Shown here piece after piece: positions 26,305 through 33,883 of a DNA stretch of 60,696 bases. The translations under genes and the position numbers were made by a program. Below the pieces are notes generated by a model, which saw nothing but the letters and a program-made list of their open reading frames with translations, had not been told where the DNA came from and did not search any database. Source of the DNA: Bacillota bacterium. Its GTDB lineage: Bacteria > Bacillota > Bacilli > Alicyclobacillales > SLC66. The stretch's first letter is position 1. Each line of letters starts with the position of its first letter. The stretch covers positions 1 through 60,696 of the forward strand of contig JAJZEE010000006.1 of the NCBI GenBank assembly GCA_021805735.1, in the 5' to 3' direction.

Positions 26305-26397
26305 AAAAGGAGGTGAGGACCACCAGGCATCCGGATACTCGTAATACTGTTTTGAAAGATGCGGTCTCCAGTCCATCATAAAGGGAGTGAATGTAAC

Positions 26398-27771
26398 GTG
26401 GTCAACGCCAGAGAAGTAAATGGGAAAGGGTTTCAGCCCGCGCTTGGCTTGCTCCCGGTTTTGTCGATTGCCATCGCGGCGATTTCACCGACCACGTCCG
26501 TCTTTCTCGTGTACGGAGCGGGTCTCGGTTCGGCCGGTACGGGTGTCTTCTGGGCGTTCATCATCGGTGCCTGTATCGCTATTTCCATGGCCTTTTGTTA
26601 TGCTGAACTCGGTTCTGTACATCCGCGCGCAGGCGGCGCGTACAGCATTGTACGCAAAGTATTGGGCGGACCACTCGGCTTCGTCGCCGGCCTTTTGTTT
26701 CTCGTTCTTGGGGTCGTCAGCACCGCCAGCATTCTGGTTTCCGCAGCCACCTATCTGAATTCGCTCGTGCCGCAGATCCCGGTAAACTGGGCCGCTGTGT
26801 TTATGATGCTGATCATTACTGTGTTCTCGCTCGAGCGGATTGGCACCGCGAGTTGGGTGGCCGCCGTGATGCTCGCCATCGAAATGGTTGTCATCACCGC
26901 GTTTATTATTGTAACGTTTGCTGCGGCCCATCATCCACTCTCATTTTTATTGAGTCCCACAACGCTGGACCCCAAGGGACACCTTATGGGCGTCGGACTT
27001 GCCGGCATGATGGCAGCGGTGGTTCCAGCGCTATTTGCCTTCAACGGCTATGACTGGCCGTTGTATTTCGCGGAAGAGACGTTTGAACCCCGGCGCACGT
27101 TGCCGCGTGCTGTTATGTTCGCGGTAGTAGCGTCTGTGGTCTTTGAAGTGCTGGCGGTCATCTCAGCCACGCTGGCGATTCCAGACTTGAGTAAGGCGCT
27201 CGGTTCAGCCGCGCCGCTCGTGTACATCGCGCAGTCTGTTGTGGGCCCGGTCGGAACAACCATCCTCCTTATTGGAGTGGTGATTGCCATGTTTGACACT
27301 GGTCTCAGCGCCAACTTAGGGTATGCCAGGATTTATCTGGACACCGCGCGTGAAGGAAGCTGGCCAGAACCCATCAATCGATTCTTCGCCAGCATGAACC
27401 GCCATCGGGTGCCCAAATGGGGTTTTGTCTTCCTCGGCGTCGGAAATGCCATCCTTTGTTACTTCACGTCATTGAACAACCTGATTACGTTCACCGGCGT
27501 GATCATTGTGGTCATTTACCTGCTCATTGCCGTTTCAGCGATCGTGAGTCGAGTTCGCAACCGCTCGACGGAACGCCCGTTCCGAATGCCTATTTGGCCC
27601 ATCCCTCCCATCGTCGCCATCATTGGAGTCATTTTGGCGCTGACGCAACAGGCGTCCAGGGATTTGATCACCACTACTGTCATCATCGTCATCGCGTTAC
27701 TCTATTGGCTTGCATATTTGCGAGGAAAGTTGGAAACTGGAGCGAAGGGCCTGTCTGGCGGCGACATCTGA
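26398..27771 (+). CDS. APC-family amino acid permease
   Basis: Membrane protein of about 457 aa with twelve hydrophobic segments and the APC signature start LLPVLSIAIAAISPTTSVFL followed by HPRAGGAYSIVRKVLGG. A GTG at 26398 preceded by GGGAGTGA is the best start; an ATG at 26359 has no ribosome site. It should import an amino acid by proton or sodium symport. Its position between a dipeptidase and alanine racemase makes alanine or a D-amino acid a sensible but unproven substrate. Confidence 0.9.
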   Translation: MVNAREVNGKGFQPALGLLPVLSIAIAAISPTTSVFLVYGAGLGSAGTGVFWAFIIGACIAISMAFCYAELGSVHPRAGGAYSIVRKVLGGPLGFVAGLLFLVLGVVSTASILVSAATYLNSLVPQIPVNWAAVFMMLIITVFSLERIGTASWVAAVMLAIEMVVITAFIIVTFAAAHHPLSFLLSPTTLDPKGHLMGVGLAGMMAAVVPALFAFNGYDWPLYFAEETFEPRRTLPRAVMFAVVASVVFEVLAVISATLAIPDLSKALGSAAPLVYIAQSVVGPVGTTILLIGVVIAMFDTGLSANLGYARIYLDTAREGSWPEPINRFFASMNRHRVPKWGFVFLGVGNAILCYFTSLNNLITFTGVIIVVIYLLIAVSAIVSRVRNRSTERPFRMPIWPIPPIVAIIGVILALTQQASRDLITTTVIIVIALLYWLAYLRGKLETGAKGLSGGDI

Positions 27772-27786
27772 CGGCGATAAAGCATG

Positions 27787-27842
27787 ATTCACCGGATCGC
27801 CCCCTCAGAGCCCAGTGGCCAGAGCGGGGCTTTCCGGTGAAT
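27787..27842. repeat. Hairpin between permease and regulator genes
   Basis: ATTCACCGGA/TCCGGTGAAT (27787-27796, 27833-27842) and an inner GCCCC/GGGGC (27799-27803, 27826-27830), separated by a 2x2 internal loop, enclose about 22 nt. No T-run follows. It may reduce read-through to the regulator gene or protect the upstream message. Confidence 0.6.
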
Positions 27843-27868
27843 GACAGCCTGAGGAGGGAAAGTAGCCT

Positions 27869-28414
27869 TTGGAATTTGATTACCAGAAACTTCGCAAGGT
27901 TCGTCAGGACAAAGGGTTAACCATACAGAGGCTGGCGGACGCCTGCCAAGTAAGCGCCAGCCTCATCAGCCAGGTGGAACGCGGCAAAGTAACCCCGACG
28001 CTTACTGTTTTCTGGAACATGTGCGAGGCGCTTGACATTCCCATGCATTCCTTTTTTCAAAAGGAAGCGGATGAGAGCATGGTCGTACGCAAGAATCAGC
28101 GAAAAATCATTCAATTTCCGGGTTCGCACGTTCAGTATCAACTCCTCAGTCCTCATCTGCAGGGCCAAATTGAGTTCTTATTGGTAGAACTGATGCCCGG
28201 AAAAGCGCATGATCCGGAAGGCATGGTAACTCACATCGGCGAAGAGTGCGGGATGATTCTGGAAGGGGAACTGATTGTCAAGCTGGGAACGCAGGAGATT
28301 CATCTGGAGCAGGGAGACAGCATCTATTTTCCATCCTCCACTCCGCATCGCTTTGTCAACCCGGGAGGCGTCGTCAGTCGATCGATTTGGGCCATGACAC
28401 CCCCCACGTTCTAG
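27869..28414 (+). CDS. XRE-type regulator with C-terminal cupin domain
   Basis: Regulator of 181 aa. A helix-turn-helix spans about residues 5-60 (TIQRLADACQVSASLISQVE is the core) and a cupin barrel spans about 108-175 (GEECGMILEGELIVKLG, IYFPSSTPHRFVNPG). Such HTH-cupin proteins sense small metabolites and often control amino acid or polyamine use. The TTG start follows GGAGGG at 10 nt. Located inside the dipeptidase-permease-racemase cluster, it is probably its local regulator. Confidence 0.9.
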   Translation: MEFDYQKLRKVRQDKGLTIQRLADACQVSASLISQVERGKVTPTLTVFWNMCEALDIPMHSFFQKEADESMVVRKNQRKIIQFPGSHVQYQLLSPHLQGQIEFLLVELMPGKAHDPEGMVTHIGEECGMILEGELIVKLGTQEIHLEQGDSIYFPSSTPHRFVNPGGVVSRSIWAMTPPTF

Positions 28415-28552
28415 GTCAGGTGATGGGCGATGGTTGGTTTTGCGGGATAGACGAGCCAGTAAACAGGAGAAGAAAGAGTGGCTGCGCCATTCAGGAGAAT
28501 CAGGACATGCGCCTCTTTACGTCATAGCGGGTGAAACGGGGATCATGAAATA

Positions 28553-29671
28553 ATGTACCGTGATACATGGGTGGAAGTTGACCTTGGGCGCATCGCTGAC
28601 AACGTCCGAACAGTAAAAGCGCGGATCGGGTCCAACGTACGCCTGATGGCCGTAGTGAAAGCTGACGGATATGGCCATGGCGCGCTCCCGGTCTCTTTGA
28701 CAGCGCTGGCGGCAGGAGCGAACTGGCTGGGCGTGGCAACATTGGACGAGGCTCTGGAACTGCGGCAGGCGGGAATTGTTGCGCCGATTCTGGTGCTTGG
28801 CTACGTCGCGGCCGAATACGCCAACGTCGCTGCCGAGTATGACATCGTTTTAACTGTGGTGTCCGTGTCGCATGCAACCGCGCTTGCCCGCATGACAATA
28901 CATCGACCGCTGCAGGTGCATTTGAAAATTGACACCGGAATGGGCAGGCTCGGAGTGCGTACCGCGAACGAAATCGAGCGGTGTTGCGCCATTCTCCGCG
29001 GTTCAGGCGCGCGAATCACCGGCGCCTTTACCCATTTCGCCGAAGCGGACAGACAGGACAGACACCGCGCTCTCGACCAATTTGCGCTTGCGCAGGCCCA
29101 TTTTCTCATCTTGAAACAGTGTATGGACGACTCCGATGAACTCGTCCTTCATGCGGCTAATTCAGCGGCGACTCTCGGCATCCCTGAAGCCCATCTCGAC
29201 ATGGTTCGTTTCGGGATAAGCCTGTATGGGGTTCCCCCTTCCGATGAAGTGGACATTCACCACGTTCCCTTGCGCCAGGCTCTTCGGCTCTTCACGCGCA
29301 TTGTTCAGTTGAAGACTGTCGAGGCGGGAACGGCCATTGGCTATGGAAGTACGTACGTAACAACTGCGAAAACATGTGTGGCAACCCTGCCCATCGGGTA
29401 TGCGGACGGAATCCCGCGCACACTGTCCAATAAGGGGTACGTGATGGTGAGAGGCCACATTTGCCCCATTTTGGGTCGCGTGTGCATGGATCAGGTGATG
29501 GTCGACGTCTCCTCGGTTCCAGACATTGAGGAGGGGGACATGGTCACGGTCTACGATGAACATTCGCTAGTACACCTGTCCCGTTTGGCTGGAACAATTC
29601 CCTATGAGCTTCTGTGCGACATTTCAAAGCGAGTTCCAAGGAAGTATATTCCACTTTCTCCGGTTCCGTAG
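28553..29671 (+). CDS. alr: Alanine racemase
   Basis: PLP enzyme of 372 aa that interconverts L- and D-alanine. The PLP lysine lies in AVVKADGYGHGA (about 38), the N-terminal barrel continues to about 245, and the catalytic tyrosine is in GTAIGYGSTYVT (about 260) before the beta domain (CPILGRVCMDQVMVDVS). Its place downstream of a dipeptidase, permease and regulator suggests a catabolic or recycling racemase rather than the sole cell-wall enzyme, but both are possible. The ATG has only a weak GGGGAT upstream. Confidence 0.94.
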   Translation: MYRDTWVEVDLGRIADNVRTVKARIGSNVRLMAVVKADGYGHGALPVSLTALAAGANWLGVATLDEALELRQAGIVAPILVLGYVAAEYANVAAEYDIVLTVVSVSHATALARMTIHRPLQVHLKIDTGMGRLGVRTANEIERCCAILRGSGARITGAFTHFAEADRQDRHRALDQFALAQAHFLILKQCMDDSDELVLHAANSAATLGIPEAHLDMVRFGISLYGVPPSDEVDIHHVPLRQALRLFTRIVQLKTVEAGTAIGYGSTYVTTAKTCVATLPIGYADGIPRTLSNKGYVMVRGHICPILGRVCMDQVMVDVSSVPDIEEGDMVTVYDEHSLVHLSRLAGTIPYELLCDISKRVPRKYIPLSPVP

Positions 29672-29767
29672 ACGGACAGATCCGCCGCCAACTGTAAGAA
29701 ATGCTCCCTGGCGGAGGCGGGAACGGCGTACGGACCGTCTCCCGGTCACAGGTCGGCCGATAATGGG

Positions 29768-30529
29768 CTACTGAACAAAACCTTGTTTGCGCAGGTAGTC
29801 AAAGCTGATTGCGACACTCTCCAGTGGATCTCCGTTGCACACATCCTGCTCGACGATCAACCAGTCAGCGCCACTGGCGCTTGCAGTTTCAATGATTGCA
29901 GGAATATCGAGAGTGCCCCGACCCAATTCTGCAAAGGAACGCGTCTCATCATTGGCCATATCCTTCAAGTGTACAAGGGGACAGCGTTTCGCGTACTTGC
30001 GCAGATACGCCAGTGGGTCCAGATTCCCTTTTGCGACCCAGTACGTATCCAATTCCGCCTGCAGATGAACTGCTGAGGTGTTTGCGTAAATTTCATCGAG
30101 AGCATTGACGCCTGTGTCTGATGTCAATTCGAACTCGAAGGCATGGTTGTGATAGCACAGAATGATTCCCTGCCGCGCGCACTTCTCTCCGATCTGCTCC
30201 AATGTTTCGGCCAGTTGCCGGTATTGCTCCATGGTCTTGCGAAGTTCTTCTGGCAGCCAGGGGCAAACGACATAGGAAAGACCCAACTCCTTTGCATATT
30301 CTAATTCCTGCTCCGTATTTTTAAGCAAATCGAGAGGAAGGTGGCTCGACACAGGCGTGATGCCCAGTTCAGATGTGATATGGCGCAGTTCCTTGGCGGA
30401 GAATCCCCCGTAACCGGCAAACTCCACACCACGGTACCCGATCGCAGCCACCTTTTCGAGTGTACCGACAAAATCGACGCTCATTGCTTCGCGCAGCGTA
30501 TATAACTGAAGACCAATTCGTTTTTCCAT
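29768..30529 (-). CDS. Sugar phosphate isomerase/epimerase-like TIM barrel protein
   Basis: Protein of 253 aa of the AP-endonuclease-2/IolE superfamily. It begins KRIGLQLYTLREAM and shows metal-site segments GVEFAGYGGFS, CYHNHAFEFEL (about 125), LDTYWVAKGNLDP, LVHLKDMAND (about 190) and a late VEQDVCNGD glutamate. The ATG at 30529 has GAGGGG seven bases upstream and is preferred over the one at 30547. Reaction unknown; isomerisation or dehydration of a sugar or inositol derivative is typical. A reading-frame-like stretch ends just upstream of it. Confidence 0.82.
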   Translation of the reverse strand: MEKRIGLQLYTLREAMSVDFVGTLEKVAAIGYRGVEFAGYGGFSAKELRHITSELGITPVSSHLPLDLLKNTEQELEYAKELGLSYVVCPWLPEELRKTMEQYRQLAETLEQIGEKCARQGIILCYHNHAFEFELTSDTGVNALDEIYANTSAVHLQAELDTYWVAKGNLDPLAYLRKYAKRCPLVHLKDMANDETRSFAELGRGTLDIPAIIETASASGADWLIVEQDVCNGDPLESVAISFDYLRKQGFVQ

Positions 30530-30560
30530 GACTCTTCCCCTCTTCATTTTCTATCTTTGC

Positions 30561-30815
30561 TTACAATTTTGCGAGAAGTGATTCCGCGAGTGAAAAAGCG
30601 TGGTGGGCGAGTTCTTCCATATGAGTCATTGTGTGCTCGCTCCCATCGATTCTGCAGACCCGGCGCCACCGGTTCGCTGGCAGTCCGGCCACGGCAGGCT
30701 GCTGGATCCGCGTTGGCGTAATGGCGTTTCGAGGCTGATGAACAGATGATACGCCAATACCGAAGGGAACTACAATGATAAATTTGCGATCGCGATGCCA
30801 GAAGATCAGGGATTT
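30561..30815 (-). other. Reading-frame-like stretch without a start codon
   Basis: One minus-strand frame is open for about 85 codons and ends in TAA at 30563-30561, 31 bp before the isomerase-like start. It reads like protein, for example LIFWHRDRKFIIVVPFGIG and MEELAHHAFSLAESLLAKL. There is no ATG, GTG or TTG near its beginning and no ribosome site. It may be the tail of a truncated gene. I do not recognise it. The remaining sequence to 31017 holds only the hairpin at 30888. Confidence 0.25.
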
Positions 30816-30887
30816 TGGCGCCGAAGAAGTCGTTTACCGATTCCGCCGACCTCAGTCGTCCAACGTGAGACTATGCGATCGTCAAGA

Positions 30888-30912
30888 AGAGAAGGTCTGA
30901 TCGACCTTCTCT
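30888..30912. terminator. Hairpin, possible bidirectional transcript end
   Basis: Perfect 10-bp arms AGAGAAGGTC (30888-30897) and GACCTTCTCT (30903-30912) with a 5-nt loop. It is placed downstream of amt on the minus strand. Pyrimidine-rich but not poly-T sequence follows, so terminator function is plausible only. Confidence 0.4.
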
Positions 30913-31017
30913 CCACTCCTCTATCTATTGGTCATGCCCGGCACGCGGACACCCCCGATTTCTGCAACAAATTCCCCCGCCGCGTTTACGCAGTCTACTG
31001 GCATCGACTCCGCAGCG

Positions 31018-32442
31018 TTACCCGTCCATCTCCGAAGAAGGTCTAGGACTTAACACCTGCGCCATTGCCGGACTTGGAATCAGTGGACCGCGATGTCCGG
31101 ACGGTTCATCATATTCCACACCCATATCGTCTGCGGTTTCTCCGTGTACGACTGCATCGCCTCTCCGGAGTTCTTCATCGGACATCCGCAAAGGCACGAC
31201 CAGACCAATCAGTTTCAGGATGGCAAACGTGAGCACCCCATCATAGATAACTACAACCAGCAGTGCGATCAACTGAACGACAAACTGGTGCGGATTGCCG
31301 TATAGCCAGCCTGTTATAGAGGAATTGGCCGTACCCTTCGCGCCGATATATTCGACAATGTTGGGATCGGCGAGAATACCCGTCAGGAGACCTCCGATGG
31401 CGCCAGCGAATGCATGAGTGTGTATAACTCCCAGCGTATCGTCTACTTTTTTGAAGATGCCTACGTTACTCAACTTGTTCATGGTCAACCACGGAATCAC
31501 GCTCGCCACCACACCGATGATGATCGCCCCGTAGCCATTCACATATCCGGCGGCTGGCGTTATGGCGACCAATCCGCACACCATGCCATTGATCGATCCT
31601 ACAAGAGACGCCTTCCCGGTATTGAACATATCCATAAACAACCACACGACGAGAGCGACAGCAGCTGCCAGATTGGTATTCAACACGGCCGCTGAAGCGT
31701 CTGCATTGGCGAAATAAGGATCGCCTCCGTTGAAGCCGTTCCAGCCGAGCCATAGGATTCCGGCGCCAGCCAGAGCCATGATCAGGTTGTTCGGATTAAA
31801 GTTCTCGCGATCCGCCTTGAGTCGCGGACCTACGACAGCCGCAGCGACAAAGCCAGATACACCAGCCGCCACATGAATCACGTACCCGCCGCTGAAGTCG
31901 ACCGCTCCCATTTGGGCAAGCCACCCGCCGCCCCACAGCATAAAGGCGTTGACCGAGTATACAAAGGTGGACCACAGCGGCACAAATATCATCCACGCCT
32001 TGAAATTCATCCGGCCCAGCACGCTGCCTGCCAGAATGACGGGAGTGATGGCCGCAAACACAAACTGGAAGTACACCATGGATGATTCAGGGAAACGAAT
32101 ACTCGGCATTGCGCCACTCAGCAGGGGTATGGACGCCTGACCCTGTTCCATGGTGGATGTGAGCGCAGTTTGCGGCACCCCCACGATCCCGGACAGGAAC
32201 CCTTTTCCAAGAACGAGAGGATTGCCGAATCCCATGCGAAATCCCCACAACGACCAGACGATCAATACCATGGCAAAAGCGTAAAATGCCATTATCGCAG
32301 AATTGATCGCCCATTTTTTCTTTACGATGCCGCCGTACAGAATAGCCAACCCAGGCACAGACATCAATCCCACCAAAGTGGCAGACGTCAATTGCCATGC
32401 CGTATCGCCCGGTTGTAAATACGATGGATCCGGTAGAAACAT
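31018..32442 (-). CDS. amt: Ammonium transporter
   Basis: Amt/MEP/Rh channel of 474 aa with about eleven membrane helices. The conserved pore histidines lie in DFSGGYVIHVAAGVSGF (about 165) and HTHAFAGAIGGLLTG (about 325). AAGGAGGT precedes the ATG. The C-terminal cytoplasmic tail is long. No PII (glnK) gene is adjacent, unlike the usual amtB-glnK pairing. A GlnR/TnrA-type box overlaps its promoter, which fits nitrogen control. Confidence 0.95.
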   Translation of the reverse strand: MFLPDPSYLQPGDTAWQLTSATLVGLMSVPGLAILYGGIVKKKWAINSAIMAFYAFAMVLIVWSLWGFRMGFGNPLVLGKGFLSGIVGVPQTALTSTMEQGQASIPLLSGAMPSIRFPESSMVYFQFVFAAITPVILAGSVLGRMNFKAWMIFVPLWSTFVYSVNAFMLWGGGWLAQMGAVDFSGGYVIHVAAGVSGFVAAAVVGPRLKADRENFNPNNLIMALAGAGILWLGWNGFNGGDPYFANADASAAVLNTNLAAAVALVVWLFMDMFNTGKASLVGSINGMVCGLVAITPAAGYVNGYGAIIIGVVASVIPWLTMNKLSNVGIFKKVDDTLGVIHTHAFAGAIGGLLTGILADPNIVEYIGAKGTANSSITGWLYGNPHQFVVQLIALLVVVIYDGVLTFAILKLIGLVVPLRMSDEELRRGDAVVHGETADDMGVEYDEPSGHRGPLIPSPAMAQVLSPRPSSEMDG

Positions 32443-32624
32443 CGCAAGACCTCCTTCGTGAGTTATTTTTCATGACTTCTCGGTTTCTGCACAGAGTTTC
32501 ATGTCTGACGCAAACCGCCAATCCGCATTACATTCGGAATTCTTCAATTGCATGTTATGTTCTTTGACATGCACCCCCTTGTAAAGGCGATTCAAGCAAG
32601 GCCAAAATAGCAAAGAGACATTAA

Positions 32625-32661
32625 TGTCACTATACATAACATACGCTGTATAGTGTGTCAA
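32625..32661 (-). promoter_or_regulatory. amt promoter with GlnR/TnrA-type box
   Basis: On the minus strand TTGACA (32661-32656) and TATGTA (32638-32633) are 17 bp apart. The sequence 32625-32641 fits TGTNAN7TNACA exactly, the known GlnR/TnrA consensus, and covers the -10. A degenerate second copy with two mismatches lies at 32648-32664. Overlap with the -10 argues for repression. The message would have a leader of about 180 nt. Nothing gene-like is seen from 32665 to 32891. Confidence 0.6.
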
Positions 32662-32891
32662 CATGAAGAACGCAAGAAGTCATGTCTGCGTAACTGTTCC
32701 TAATGCCTGTTCCGAGAATTTCCGCCGTTTCAGCTAGTACTCATCGGGCGCATTGAGCACTTGCAGAGAATTGCCTATGTATTGGGTGATCCGGTTGATG
32801 GGGCATTGTTCTGTGTGGAGGTGTGGGGTATGAAGCGCAGGGCGCTCTCTGAAAGATCTCCTACGCCTGAGAGAACAGATGTCACAGTCTG

Positions 32892-33728
32892 TTAGAGTTC
32901 ACCGAATTTTCCGGTTCGATAGTCCTCAATCGCCTGGAGTATTTCTGTCCGTGTATTCATAACAAATGGTCCATACGCAACAACGGGTTCCCTGAGCGGC
33001 CTACCAGCGTAGAGCAATACGCGCATGGACTCATTTGCATGGACTGCGATTTCACTGGCTATGTCCGCTTCACAGGATCCCAACCACAGAGCTTGCCCCT
33101 TGTGAGCCTCAACCCGATTAGACCCGAACGTACCACGACCTTCCAGCACAAAGAGAAAACCGTTATAATCCCCGGGGAGGTCTTGCGCAATGCTAGTTCC
33201 TGATTCGAGATTGATTTCCACCATGGTGACAGGGACATGGTTTTTTGTGTTGGATTGAATGCCTGCTGAAGAACCGGAGAAGATCCGGATCAAGGCGCCG
33301 TTTTCACGCCGGACAGGCATGTCTGGACTGCGCAAGTTCTGGTAGCGCGGCTCAGTCAATTTATGACTGCGAGGGAGATTGACCCACAGTTGCAGACTAT
33401 GGACTGTGCTGCCCTGTTCAGGATCCTCCTTATGGATTACTCCATGTCCTGCGGTCATCCATTGCACATCTCCAGGCGATAATTCGCCTTCTCCGAATCG
33501 GTTATCGTAATGCTTGAGTTTCCCTTCAATTACATACGTCACTGTTTCAATCCCTCGATGGGGGTGCACATCAAACGTTCCCTGCTGGAACCAATCTTCC
33601 GCCAAAAACAGAAATGGGTCGCAGGCTTTGAACTGCCCTGGTTCAAGTACCATGGCAGCTGCATGAATCGCGCTGTTTTGGTGTGGTTCGGCCGTCCAGA
33701 CTCGTGTGATGTCGCGTTGCACTGTCAC
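32892..33728 (-). CDS. Pirin family protein
   Basis: Bicupin of 278 aa. The N-terminal cupin carries the metal ligands FDVHPHRGIETVTYVIEG (about 50-68) and TAGHGVIHKE (about 95-104); the C-terminal cupin starts near 160. Some pirins act as quercetin 2,3-dioxygenases or as redox-sensitive co-regulators; which applies here is not visible. It is monocistronic and divergent from a secreted repeat protein. Confidence 0.92.
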   Translation of the reverse strand: MTVQRDITRVWTAEPHQNSAIHAAAMVLEPGQFKACDPFLFLAEDWFQQGTFDVHPHRGIETVTYVIEGKLKHYDNRFGEGELSPGDVQWMTAGHGVIHKEDPEQGSTVHSLQLWVNLPRSHKLTEPRYQNLRSPDMPVRRENGALIRIFSGSSAGIQSNTKNHVPVTMVEINLESGTSIAQDLPGDYNGFLFVLEGRGTFGSNRVEAHKGQALWLGSCEADIASEIAVHANESMRVLLYAGRPLREPVVAYGPFVMNTRTEILQAIEDYRTGKFGEL

Positions 33729-33776
33729 GATGATGACCTTCTCCCTGAAAGTGTCTATGGTCCTGTGCTATCTTAA

Positions 33777-33802
33777 TTATTATAACATAGTGACTATAAT
33801 AA
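33777..33802. promoter_or_regulatory. Inverted repeat at the pirin promoter
   Basis: TTATTATA (33777-33784) and TATAATAA (33795-33802) flank a 10-bp centre, with a second symmetric core ATAGTGACTAT. The shape recalls MarR/DUF24-type operators such as those of quinone-responsive regulators, which often control pirin genes. TATAAT-like -10 sequences are inside it. Confidence 0.4.
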
Positions 33803-33883
33803 AGTAATGATCGAATAAGATGACTGTCACTAAACGTCCGTCCGTTCGTCTATAGAGTAACCATGAGAAAGGTGATGAACAAC

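Noticed and set aside
27787-27842. A fourth member of the variable-stem hairpin family
   Set aside because: The loop shares only a short CTCAGA-like stretch and lacks the CGCTYG and GGCAGR borders in either orientation.
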